Below the pieces are notes generated by a model. It was not told the origin of the DNA. It worked only from the letters and a program-made list of their open reading frames with translations, and searched no databases. A DNA stretch of 64,000 nucleotides. Source: Pelagicoccus enzymogenes (lineage in GTDB: Bacteria > Verrucomicrobiota > Verrucomicrobiia > Opitutales > Opitutaceae). A program made the translations under genes and the position numbers. This document shows, piece by piece, positions 44,464-52,694 of the stretch. The stretch covers positions 62,001-126,000 of the forward strand of contig NZ_JACYFG010000002.1 in assembly GCF_014803405.1 (NCBI RefSeq). The letters are read 5' to 3'. Each line of letters starts with the position of its first letter. The stretch's first letter is position 1.

Positions 44464-46632
44464 ATGCGTCATCTATCCCTTTTCACGCTGCTCTCCATTC
44501 TCGCCACAGCGCAACTTTTCGCAACCGCCGGCGAAGAGCTCAACCTGATGCTCATCCTGGCGGATGACATGACCTACTCCGACGCCTCCGTCTACGGTGG
44601 ACAAGCAGCGACCCCCCACATGGAGCGGCTAGCGGCCCAAGGAATGCGCTTCGACAATTGTTTTCAGGCCGCTCCCATGTGCTCGCCCACCCGCCACACC
44701 CTCTACACTGGTCTCTACCCGGTTCGTTCGGGAGCCTGGCCCAACCACACCTTTTTGTATCCAGAAATTGAGACCTTTGCCAACTTCCTGCAGGACACCG
44801 GCTACCGAGCGGGATTCTCGGGGAAGACCCATATCCAGCCGCTCACCTCCTTCCCCTTCGAATTCCTATCCGTTAAAGCCAAAAACAAGAACCCGGACTT
44901 CGGGCAAGTTGACCGCTTCCTCGGAGATTGCGCCGACGGCAAGACCCCCTTCGGCCTTATTCTCTGCTCCAACGAACCCCACACCCCTTGGACCCGCGGC
45001 GACGCATCCGCCTACCCGCCCCATGAGATCGAGTTGCCTCCCACGCTAGTCGACACTCCCAGCACCCGATCAGACTTCTCGAAGTATCTTGCCGAGATCA
45101 CTTACTTCGACAGCCAAGTAGGCCAAGCGCTCGAGCTCTTGGAGAAACACGGGCTCGCCGACAATACCTTGGTGATTGTGCTCACGGAACAGGGCAGCGC
45201 CTTTCCTTTCGCGAAATGGACCTGCTACGACGCTGGCCTCGGTTCCGGCCTTATCGTTCGTTGGCCAGGACAAATCAGACCTGGATCCGTCAGCAAGGCC
45301 CTCGTCGAGTACACCGACATCATCCCCACTTTTTTCGAAGCCGCTGGCCTTCCTGTTCCACCGAACCTTGACGGCAGTTCCTTCGCCTCAGTCCTAAGCG
45401 GGAAAAAACAAAGCCACAAGCAACACGTCTACGGCTTGCAAACGTCAGTGGGCATCCACAATGGCCCCGGGCACTACGGCATCCGTAGCGTGCGCGACGA
45501 ACGCTACCGCTATATTCTAAATCTTTCGCCCGAACGCGTATTCAGCAATTGGGCAACGAAGAGCGATTGGTGGAAAGAGTGGACCGCGGCCGCCGATGCT
45601 GGCAATCCCTTCGCAAAACGCGCTGTCGAACGCTACACCAAACGCCCTGCAGCGGAGCTCTACGATTGCCTCAACGACCCTTGGAACCTGAACAACCTCG
45701 CAGACGTATCCACCTACGCTGACAAGAAGGCTGAACTCGCAGCCAAGCTCGATGACTGGATGAAGGAGCAAGGCGACCAAGGCGTCGCCACCGAGCTCGC
45801 CGCTGAAGACCGTCTCTGGAAAAACGCCTACCAATGGAAGCCGCTCCTCGATAAGGAGCTCTCAAAGTGGGAACTTTGGATGGGCGTGCCTCATCCATCC
45901 GTATCCGGATTGCCAGACGGCACTCCCACTGCTCCACGTCCTCAGGACGGAGTCCCGCTCGGACTGGGCAACGATCCCAAAAACGTATTCTCCGTCATCG
46001 AGGAAAACGGCACGCCCGTACTCAAGATTACCGGCGAAATCTACGGCGGCCTCACCACGCTCGAAGCATATCAAAACTACCACTTTTCCGCCGAGGTTAA
46101 GTGGGGAGAAAAGAAGTGGGAGCCACGCCTCGACCGACGCCGCGACAGCGGTTTTCTCTACCATTGCGTCGGACCCCACGGAGCCTTCTGGAACGTTTGG
46201 ATGCGCTGCGTCGAATTTCAAATCCAGGAGAACGACTTCGGCGACCTCTTCATGCTGGCGGGCACTGGCGGATCCGTGCGCGTCAGAGAAACCAACTACA
46301 CCGATCCGCAGCCCGGCCAAGCCAAGTACGTCTGGGATCCCAGCCAGCCGCTTCGCCAAATCGGTCGCGTCGAGCGAAGCGAAAACCACGAGGCCGAGCA
46401 TGGAAAATGGAACCTCATCGAAGTCTACACCATCGGCGACAAGGCCATCCATCTCGTAAACAACGAAGTCGTGCTCGCTATCGAAAATATCCGTCAGCGT
46501 GACGTCGAAGGACCACTGAACAAAGGCAAGTTACAGATCCAATCCGAAGGGGCCGAGGTCTACTACCGCGACATCAAGATCCGCCCCATCACCGCCTTCC
46601 CCCAACACCTCAAAAAAGCCGCCAACATGTAG
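44464..46632 (+). CDS. sulfatase fused to DUF1080 (3-keto-disaccharide hydrolase-like) domain
   Basis: A 722-residue exported protein (signal MRHLSLFTLLSILATAQLFATA). The N-terminal part is an S1 sulfatase: LNLMLILADDMTYSD, C73-S-P-T-R77-H-T-L-Y-T-G, FSGKTHIQPL. From about residue 467 the protein carries a laminin-G-like sandwich of the DUF1080/3-keto-disaccharide hydrolase type (LSKWELWMGVPHP, LKITGEIYGGLTTLEAYQNYHFSAEVKWG, DSGFLYHCVGPHG, AIHLVNNEVVLAIENIRQ). The ATG at 44464 fits the signal peptide. The second domain may bind or cleave a sugar residue next to the sulfate ester. Its TAG stop lies inside a REP-like unit. Confidence 0.87.
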   Translation: MRHLSLFTLLSILATAQLFATAGEELNLMLILADDMTYSDASVYGGQAATPHMERLAAQGMRFDNCFQAAPMCSPTRHTLYTGLYPVRSGAWPNHTFLYPEIETFANFLQDTGYRAGFSGKTHIQPLTSFPFEFLSVKAKNKNPDFGQVDRFLGDCADGKTPFGLILCSNEPHTPWTRGDASAYPPHEIELPPTLVDTPSTRSDFSKYLAEITYFDSQVGQALELLEKHGLADNTLVIVLTEQGSAFPFAKWTCYDAGLGSGLIVRWPGQIRPGSVSKALVEYTDIIPTFFEAAGLPVPPNLDGSSFASVLSGKKQSHKQHVYGLQTSVGIHNGPGHYGIRSVRDERYRYILNLSPERVFSNWATKSDWWKEWTAAADAGNPFAKRAVERYTKRPAAELYDCLNDPWNLNNLADVSTYADKKAELAAKLDDWMKEQGDQGVATELAAEDRLWKNAYQWKPLLDKELSKWELWMGVPHPSVSGLPDGTPTAPRPQDGVPLGLGNDPKNVFSVIEENGTPVLKITGEIYGGLTTLEAYQNYHFSAEVKWGEKKWEPRLDRRRDSGFLYHCVGPHGAFWNVWMRCVEFQIQENDFGDLFMLAGTGGSVRVRETNYTDPQPGQAKYVWDPSQPLRQIGRVERSENHEAEHGKWNLIEVYTIGDKAIHLVNNEVVLAIENIRQRDVEGPLNKGKLQIQSEGAEVYYRDIKIRPITAFPQHLKKAANM

Positions 46633-46691
46633 GAGCGACCTTGGTCGCGAACCGCAACTCGACAATTGCGGGAGCGTGCTCTTGACGTGCG
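46629..46691 (+). repeat. two tandem REP-like elements, first contains a stop codon
   Basis: Unit 1 (46629-46650, GTAGGAGCGACCTTGGTCGC...) is identical in its first 22 bases to the unit at 44407; its TAG (46630-46632) is the stop codon of the sulfatase-DUF1080 gene. Unit 2 (46668-46691, GCGGGAGCGTGCTCTTGACG...) follows in the same orientation. Confidence 0.85.
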
Positions 46692-46746
46692 TAGCTCCCT
46701 CGCCGAGCGAAGACTGTCGTCACGCTATCATTACAACCTCTCATCC

Positions 46747-48000
46747 ATGAAACACTTCATTCTTCTCCTATTCACCCTCCTCCCACTATCAGCAAACGCC
46801 GAAAAGCCGAACCTCTGGGTCCTCACCGACATGTCGGATCCGAACGACCGTCGAGCCGGAGGGCACCCTCAAAACGATCCAGACGACATTGTATCCTTGG
46901 CTTCACTACTGCTGCAGGCCAACCGCTTCCACATCGAACGCATCGTCTACGCCTCGAACCAACGCGAAGGGCTAAAAGACCCCACCGCATTCGTGAACGA
47001 GGTATTCGTGGCCGCTTACCAGCACGACCTCCCCTATCTTAAACAAAAGTACTCCGGATATCCGGACAGCATTTCATACGCCCTTTCCAGCATCAACCAA
47101 AACGGTAGTTCCACTCCCTTCGACCGCGACAAAGACTACAGGGATCTCAGCGAGCTCTCTACGGTACAAGACCTCGTCTCCTACGCCAGCGAGCATCCTG
47201 TCTACGTCCTGATTTGGGGCCCGGCTACCGAGGCAGCCATGGCCGTTCAGCACTGCCTCACCACTGGCAATGACGCCGCCCTCCGCAACATGACCTTCGT
47301 AGCTCATTGGACTAAGTCTCTCATTGCCCAAGGAACACCAGAAAAGCCCTTTCACGTGGCCAACTGCCGCGACGACGAGGCGGCTTGCCACTACTTGCAC
47401 GAGATCGCGCTGGAGCATCCAGACGTCAAATACATCGAGCTCGGATCCAGCGGACAAACCGGCATAGTCAACGGTTCGGCAAACTACCCGGAGATGGACG
47501 AATTCGCGAACAGCCGCCTCGGCCAGATTTTCCGCTACGCAAAATTCTACCATGGCAAGCCCGACCAATCAGACGGAGCCACCTTTTGGCTGATCACCGA
47601 AGCCTTCGGCCCCACCCTTTCCGACGTGGCTCACGACGGTAGTCTAGAGATGGAAAACGAAAAACGCATTCGTGATCTCTTCTTGGAGAAGACCTACGAC
47701 CTGCTCGACGACTCCCTCGCCAAATCGAACACAGCCGCTCAAGCGGGCAATCCTTTTCCCAACTCCTTCATCGCCCAAAACTTCACCTACATCTACCAGT
47801 ATCTAAACGGTCGATACTACATATACTCTCCGCTTCCCGCGAACTACGAAGTTCGCGCTCCCTCCAGAAAGCTCGTGCTGAGCGGCAAGGTCGATGGCAA
47901 CCTGCAACTCGACTTCTCGCAGCTTCCGCTCGGCCCTTATCAAGTCACCGTCAAGTCCACCGACTTCACCAAGGTCGCAGAGCTAACAAAGACCAAGTAA
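46747..48000 (+). CDS. exported DUF1593 (nucleoside hydrolase-like) protein
   Basis: A 417-residue protein with signal peptide MKHFILLLFTLLPLSANA. The start of the mature protein, LWVLTDMSDPNDRRAGGHPQNDPDDIVSLASLLL, is the acidic cluster of the DUF1593 family, which has a nucleoside-hydrolase-like fold. Further matches are RIVYASNQREG, VYVLIWGPATEAAMAV and FWLITEAFGPTLSDV. The C-terminal 60 residues form a short beta-sandwich. Members are common in polysaccharide loci of marine bacteria; they are thought to be glycan-active but the reaction is not established. Three bases after its stop an isomerase relic begins. Confidence 0.85.
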   Translation: MKHFILLLFTLLPLSANAEKPNLWVLTDMSDPNDRRAGGHPQNDPDDIVSLASLLLQANRFHIERIVYASNQREGLKDPTAFVNEVFVAAYQHDLPYLKQKYSGYPDSISYALSSINQNGSSTPFDRDKDYRDLSELSTVQDLVSYASEHPVYVLIWGPATEAAMAVQHCLTTGNDAALRNMTFVAHWTKSLIAQGTPEKPFHVANCRDDEAACHYLHEIALEHPDVKYIELGSSGQTGIVNGSANYPEMDEFANSRLGQIFRYAKFYHGKPDQSDGATFWLITEAFGPTLSDVAHDGSLEMENEKRIRDLFLEKTYDLLDDSLAKSNTAAQAGNPFPNSFIAQNFTYIYQYLNGRYYIYSPLPANYEVRAPSRKLVLSGKVDGNLQLDFSQLPLGPYQVTVKSTDFTKVAELTKTK

Positions 48001-48002
48001 AC

Positions 48003-48308
48003 TCAGACTTTAACCTTTCTGGCCTGCACCGTCTTTCCGAGGTCGTAGCCGCTGCCCTGCCTTACACCAAACTCGTTACCCTCAGCGGAGCGAACCCATC
48101 AGGCAACTACGCCACCGGTTCCCGCGACTGGAGCGACGTAGTACAGGCCCTCGGGCAAAGCGAGTTCGACGTACGATCCTTCCATCGCCTCCTCATCGAA
48201 GGCAGCTACTCTGGCCCTATCGGCTACAACAATTGGAAGATTCCTGGCAACCCAGAGGATCACCACCGCGAGATGGTGGAGACCTTGAGGTCGTGGCAGC
48301 ACCCGTAG
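48003..48308 (+). pseudogene. C-terminal relic of a sugar phosphate isomerase/epimerase-like gene
   Basis: An open frame of about 101 codons with no usable start codon in its first two thirds translates to a protein-like C-terminus: LHRLSEVVAAALPYTKLVTL, then DWSDVVQALGQSEFDVRSFH, LIEGSYSGPIGYNNWKIPGN and a final EDHHREMVETLRSWQHP. The GYxGPIGxxxxxIxGxxxxHxxxxxxxxR layout is that of the last strand and helix of TIM-barrel sugar phosphate isomerase/epimerases of this phylum. The first two thirds of such a protein are absent, since the DUF1593 gene ends directly upstream. Best read as a gene truncated when the DUF1593 gene was placed here. Confidence 0.55.
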
Positions 48309-48457
48309 AAAGAGGGAGCCTTGCCCGAGGACAAGTGAATGCCTCGCAGCCAGAGTCATGCTCCATGAGCAGCTTTTCCAAATTACAAAAATGTAATGCA
48401 ACGACCACGTCCGCGAACGAGTCTATTGCGTATTCTCAGGAGAACCATTGATCCAAA

Positions 48458-49135
48458 ATGAATACCAAACTGACTCGACATCTTTGCTTTGCGGCCTTGC
48501 TGGCAAGCTTCGCCTTTTCTCCCATCGCCCTTCCCGAAGCGAAAGCGGAAACCAGAATATCAATCGGAGCCAACATCGGGTTTCGCCTCCCTAAAGGAGC
48601 GGTCAACGTCAGCGTCGGCGACCATCGCTACCACTACCACGAGGGTCGCTACTACCGCAAAACGCCACGCGGCTACGTCACAGTGCGAGCCCCCAGAGGA
48701 GCCGCCATCAAACGACTCCCCCACGGTTACACCCGCGTCATCATCGGGGGCCGCACTTACTTTCGCCACGAAAACGTCTACTACGTCAGAAGCTCCAACC
48801 GCTACATCGTAGTCGATGAACCCAAGGTCGTGGTGGTCGAGACCGAAGCAGAGAGTTCAGAGGTCGTTGCGGTCGAAAAGCAAAACGCCCCCTACACTGT
48901 CTGGATCGATGGCGAACGAGAGCTTGTCATGAAAAACGGACAGTTTTTTCGCAATAGTCCCCAAGGCCTCGTCTGGGTCGCGCTTCCAGTCGGGGCCATC
49001 GCCAAAGAGCTTCCTTCCGATTTTACATCCATTTGGTACCAAGAAATTGAATACTACGAAAAAGACGGCGTGCACTTCCAGAAGACGCCTGATGGCTACC
49101 GAATCATTCTTCCCCCTTGGGAGACCAAGTATTAG
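48458..49135 (+). CDS. exported DUF6515-like protein with duplicated repeat
   Basis: A 225-residue protein with signal peptide ending EAKA. The mature part contains two copies of a Tyr/Arg-rich unit: RYHYHEGRYYRKTPRGYVTV with APRGAAIKRLPHGYTRVIIGG near residues 55-125, and ELVMKNGQFFRNSPQGLVWV with LPVGAIAKELPSDF near residues 155-220. The pattern YYxxxGxYYxxxxxGYxxVxxPxGAxxxxLPxGYxxVxxxG is that of DUF6515 proteins. No function is known to me; a small surface or periplasmic structural protein is likely. It is not obviously part of glycan breakdown. Confidence 0.75.
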   Translation: MNTKLTRHLCFAALLASFAFSPIALPEAKAETRISIGANIGFRLPKGAVNVSVGDHRYHYHEGRYYRKTPRGYVTVRAPRGAAIKRLPHGYTRVIIGGRTYFRHENVYYVRSSNRYIVVDEPKVVVVETEAESSEVVAVEKQNAPYTVWIDGERELVMKNGQFFRNSPQGLVWVALPVGAIAKELPSDFTSIWYQEIEYYEKDGVHFQKTPDGYRIILPPWETKY

Positions 49136-49159
49136 CATCCCAAGGATAAACGCTTGAAC

Positions 49160-49198
49160 CAGGCGGCAGCTCGAAAGGGTTGCCGCCTGCAAGCTTTT
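49160..49198 (+). terminator. probable rho-independent terminator
   Basis: CAGGCGGCA / TGCCGCCTG forms a 9-bp stem with a 12-base loop, followed by CAAGCTTTT, 24 bases after the DUF6515 stop. A second small hairpin (ACTTCCA-CTAA-TGGAAGT, 49284-49301) lies further down and may be a regulator site or leader structure for the next gene. Confidence 0.65.
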
Positions 49199-49419
49199 CG
49201 GACGCCTCCTCACCCGTCTGCATAACGAGCTTCGCCTTCGCGGTAGGCACCCGTTACCCTCCGCTGGACAAACGCCCCGCCCCACTTCCACTAATGGAAG
49301 TTCTTAACGGTTACGCTACGCACCCCTGTATTGAAATCGCTGTTTTCGGCAGATTTGCAATCCAACGAACCGGAAGCCCTAGAGATCCCTCGTCCGACAA
49401 CCCAACGTTTCAGCCCCCC

Positions 49420-51207
49420 ATGAAGCACAATAGCATCGCCCAAGCATTCGCAGCGCTCGCGCTTCCAGCCCTTACCTTCAACCTTTGGGCCACCGTCGTT
49501 TCCTACGACTGGCCTACCGAACCGGGACAGGCTTTGCTTTCTGACCGCTATGCAGTTCGCGTCATAGAGAACGGCCAAGTGACAGAAGTCGAAACCCTCA
49601 TGTCCCTGTCTTGGACTGAAGAAGGCGGCGGGCCGGACATCTTTCGGGACCGTACCTTTTCTTGGGCCCCCTTCTCTTCCGACTTCGAAACGCCACTCAT
49701 CGTCGAGGTTGAGAAGATCTACGGCGAGGGAGCCGCCGAGGTAGAAATCGTACCTTCTGGATACAACTTGATTCCGCAGCTTAGCGAAGACGGCAAGACC
49801 GTGCGTTTCGAGCTCGATCGCTCACGCTACGCTTCCGTCAACTTCAAGACAGCCGACAATCTCAAAGCTGCCGACGGGCTCATCACCCATTGCCTCATGA
49901 TCTTCGCCGACAACATGGAAACGGAGGTCCCGGACAAGAACGCTCCCGGTGTACACATTTTCGGTCCGAAGAGCACCCAAGCCGACGTGGAGGCCGCCAC
50001 CCTAACCTACTTCGAGGCGGGCTTCCACGACTTCGCCGGACAATTCGAGGATGCTAATCTGCAACTCAAGCCAGACATGCAGATCTACCTCGAAGGCGGC
50101 GCCTTCATCATCGGAAAAATGATGGCCCACGGACGAGCCGATCGAGCCAAGATCTTTGGGCGCGGAGCGATCTCCGGACGCGAATTCCCATGGGAACCGG
50201 GACAACCTATTTCCGCCCTTATCGAGGCAGGCGGTGACGATATCATGATCGACGGCATCTACGCCATGGATAATAACAAGCACGGCATCGTGCCGGGCTT
50301 CAGCCCCACTATTCGCAACGCAAAAGTATGGGGCTGGCACTACAACAGCGACGGTTTCAGACCTTGGGGCGGCACGGTCGACCACTGCTTCACACGCCCC
50401 ACCGACGACGCCTTCTACGTAGGCGGCCGCAACCTCGTCGTCACCGACACCGTCATTTGGCAAAGCTTCAACGGGGCCGTCGTCACCTGCGGCTGGGGCA
50501 GCCCCAGCAATCCCTACGATACGCAGGACTTCCTCATGAAGGACTGCCACATCATCTACCCGGAGTGGAACGGCATCGGCAACAACAACGGAATCCTCGC
50601 CTCCCAACTTCCCTACAACGCCGAGAGCAAACGCATCCGCTTCGAGAACGTGCGCGTCGACGGCAACGTATCCGCCATCACCAACCTGAAGCGCAACGAA
50701 GACCAAGAAAAGGCGGGCGAGCCCGGTGGCATTTTCGAAGTCGTCTTCAAGGACTTCGTCGTCACCGGAAACCAGTACACCTACAACTATAACCGCAGCG
50801 TACAAAGCGCATCCAAAAGCCTGATACGAGGAGACGACGAATTCCGCATCGAAAACGTCACCTTTGAAAACCTGACCATCGACGGCACACCTGTCACCGC
50901 CGCAAACGCCGCCGACTATTTCGAGATCGATGCCACCACCACCGCCAACATCAGCTTCACTTACACACCGCCGAGCTCTGATCAGGAAACGATCGCCGTC
51001 GCCTTCGACCGAAGCAAAAAAAACGCGACCTTCTTCGGAAAGGAGCGCCATCTCTACAACTTCAGCACCTCCAGCGACCTCGAGAGCTGGCAACATAACT
51101 CCACCCCCCTGGTCGGCAACGGCGCACCCATAAAAATACCGTCACTGTTCTTCCCCTCTGGTACCAGCAGCTACGCCCACATTCGACGCCTCGAGGCATC
51201 TGAGTAG
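49420..51207 (+). CDS. secreted right-handed beta-helix glycoside hydrolase (GH49/GH28-like)
   Basis: A 595-residue protein with signal peptide MKHNSIAQAFAALALPALTFNLWA. An N-terminal beta-sandwich (residues about 28-200) is followed by repeated short beta-helix rungs: FIIGKMMAHGRADRAKIFGRGAISG, MIDGIYAMDNNKHGIVPGF, YNSDGFRPWGGTVDHCFTRPTDDAFYVGG. The sandwich-plus-helix build and the DG and DD acidic residues on consecutive rungs recall GH49 dextranase-type enzymes more than simple polygalacturonases. The C-terminus carries a TSSDLESW module like that of the GH30 enzyme. Substrate unresolved. Confidence 0.78.
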   Translation: MKHNSIAQAFAALALPALTFNLWATVVSYDWPTEPGQALLSDRYAVRVIENGQVTEVETLMSLSWTEEGGGPDIFRDRTFSWAPFSSDFETPLIVEVEKIYGEGAAEVEIVPSGYNLIPQLSEDGKTVRFELDRSRYASVNFKTADNLKAADGLITHCLMIFADNMETEVPDKNAPGVHIFGPKSTQADVEAATLTYFEAGFHDFAGQFEDANLQLKPDMQIYLEGGAFIIGKMMAHGRADRAKIFGRGAISGREFPWEPGQPISALIEAGGDDIMIDGIYAMDNNKHGIVPGFSPTIRNAKVWGWHYNSDGFRPWGGTVDHCFTRPTDDAFYVGGRNLVVTDTVIWQSFNGAVVTCGWGSPSNPYDTQDFLMKDCHIIYPEWNGIGNNNGILASQLPYNAESKRIRFENVRVDGNVSAITNLKRNEDQEKAGEPGGIFEVVFKDFVVTGNQYTYNYNRSVQSASKSLIRGDDEFRIENVTFENLTIDGTPVTAANAADYFEIDATTTANISFTYTPPSSDQETIAVAFDRSKKNATFFGKERHLYNFSTSSDLESWQHNSTPLVGNGAPIKIPSLFFPSGTSSYAHIRRLEASE

Positions 51208-51263
51208 AAACGCATCTGTTTGGTCGCTTGCTAACGGAAGGACAAGATTGCCGACCTTCTGCT

Positions 51264-51345
51264 TTGTTTCGTTTTTGAAACCTTTAGCTCAGTTTAAAGA
51301 TCGTTTTTAGAACTTACTTTCATTTTTTTGCCTGTTTTTGATAGC
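51264..51345. promoter_or_regulatory. T-rich upstream region with GTTTC-N6-GAAAC palindrome
   Basis: GTTTCGTTTTTGAAAC is a perfect GTTTC/GAAAC palindrome with a 6-base spacer, within a T-rich tract that ends with TTTGATAG. It resembles the tract at 43212-43275, which also ends with a GATAG and carries the same half-sites. Both lie upstream of a lone exported enzyme gene, so they may be binding sites of one regulator. Confidence 0.4.
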
Positions 51346-51493
51346 CAAGCTCACAGAGTTCATTCAGATTTCGAATTCGAACCCCACAATCTTAAACTCC
51401 GTACTCACATTGCAAATCGGGCGTTGCGGCATGAATGCGATGACCAAGACGACCGCCCTCACCGGCTATGCGCGAAATCCGAAATTTCGAAAA

Positions 51494-52636
51494 ATGCTCA
51501 CTCCCACAACACTGAAACTTAGCCTAGTTCCCTTTCTCGCCGTCCTTACCGCCTGCTCGAAAAACATGTCTGAACAAGAGGCATCATTCTTAAGCCACGA
51601 CCGAGCCATCCACGTATTGGATGTTTGGATGCGCGATCCCTACATTACCAAAGGTCCCGACAATGCCTTCTATCTAACCGGCACGACCGCCAATCGAGAC
51701 GATCCTCGTTGGCCCGCCGACCGCTACAATTCCGGCCTCGACGACCCCAGCATCACCGGTAGCCCCGTGCCTTCTATCGTAGGTTCAACGGTTCGGCTCT
51801 GGAGGAGCGAGAACCTCTTGGACTGGGAAGAGCAAGAAACGCCCTTCACCTTACGCGACGGTTATTGGGCCAAAGCCCAACCCGAAGCCTTCGAAACTGT
51901 TCCAGAGGTCGAGTGGCACCTCTGGGCACCCGAGGTCCATTTTCTAAATGGCAAGTGGATCATCGTCCACACGACGCCCACGCCAGTGAAACAAGGAGCC
52001 AATCTCGCAGTTGCACCCGGAGACAAACTGCACGGTCCTTTCAGCCATCCGATGGGCGAGAAAATGAAAGGCCGTCACGACCCTTCGCTTTTCCAGGACA
52101 ACGACGGCACCGTCTACCTTCTCTGGGGCAATACCTGGATCGCCTCTCTCACTAGAGACATGAGCGACTTCGCCAGCGAGCCGGTCCGCATCGACCCTGC
52201 GGATCGCATCATCGGGCACGAGGGAGCCACCCTGCGCAAGATCGGCAACAAGTACGTGCACTTCGGCACCGCCTGGTCCACCGACCAGATGCGCAAGGGC
52301 AGCTACAACCTGTACTATTGCACGTCCGACCATCCGATGGGTCCCTACGGCCCCCGCCAGTTTGCGGGTCGCTTCCTCGGGCACGGCACCCCCTTTCAGG
52401 ACAATCAAGGCCGCTGGTGGTGCACCGCGTTCTACAACGCCAATATTCCACCCGTATCCGACGAAAACATACAAACCCGCGACCTTGGCGAAAACGCCCA
52501 AACCATCAACGATCAAGGCGTCAACCTCGTCCCTCTCGAAGTCAAGATACTCGAAAATGGCGAGCCCTACATCCGCGCCAAAGACCCCCGCTACGCCAAC
52601 CCCGGCCCCGACGAGGCCCAACAATTCGCTCCGTAG
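51494..52636 (+). CDS. GH43-like five-bladed beta-propeller glycosidase, lipoprotein
   Basis: A 380-residue protein with a lipoprotein signal (SLVPFLAVLTAC21), so probably tethered to a membrane. Catalytic positions of GH43-type propellers are visible: base D48 in MRDPYITKGPDNAFYLTGTT, WAPE near 145, modulator D196 in GRHDPSLFQDNDG, and acid E243 in IIGHEGATLRKIGNKYVHFGTAWS. The ATG at 51494 gives the lipobox the right distance; ATGs farther upstream would make an overlong n-region. It is a close paralogue of the next gene, 58 bases downstream. GH43 or the related GH117 clan cannot be decided by eye. Confidence 0.83.
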   Translation: MLTPTTLKLSLVPFLAVLTACSKNMSEQEASFLSHDRAIHVLDVWMRDPYITKGPDNAFYLTGTTANRDDPRWPADRYNSGLDDPSITGSPVPSIVGSTVRLWRSENLLDWEEQETPFTLRDGYWAKAQPEAFETVPEVEWHLWAPEVHFLNGKWIIVHTTPTPVKQGANLAVAPGDKLHGPFSHPMGEKMKGRHDPSLFQDNDGTVYLLWGNTWIASLTRDMSDFASEPVRIDPADRIIGHEGATLRKIGNKYVHFGTAWSTDQMRKGSYNLYYCTSDHPMGPYGPRQFAGRFLGHGTPFQDNQGRWWCTAFYNANIPPVSDENIQTRDLGENAQTINDQGVNLVPLEVKILENGEPYIRAKDPRYANPGPDEAQQFAP

Positions 52637-52657
52637 CGCGGTGCTTTAGCCCGCGAC
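52633..52657 (+). repeat. REP-like hairpin containing the GH43-like stop codon
   Basis: GTAGCGCGGTGCTTTAGCCC plus GCGAC has the outer frame of the REP-like units (GTAG, palindrome, GCGA) with a different core. TAG at 52634-52636 is the stop codon of the upstream gene. Confidence 0.5.
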
Positions 52658-52694
52658 CGCAGAGCCCCAAAAGACAAACGCTACAACCCAAACC

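Noticed and set aside
50002-51096. Minus-strand open frame of 364 codons
   Set aside because: Antisense to the beta-helix hydrolase, low complexity and no motif.
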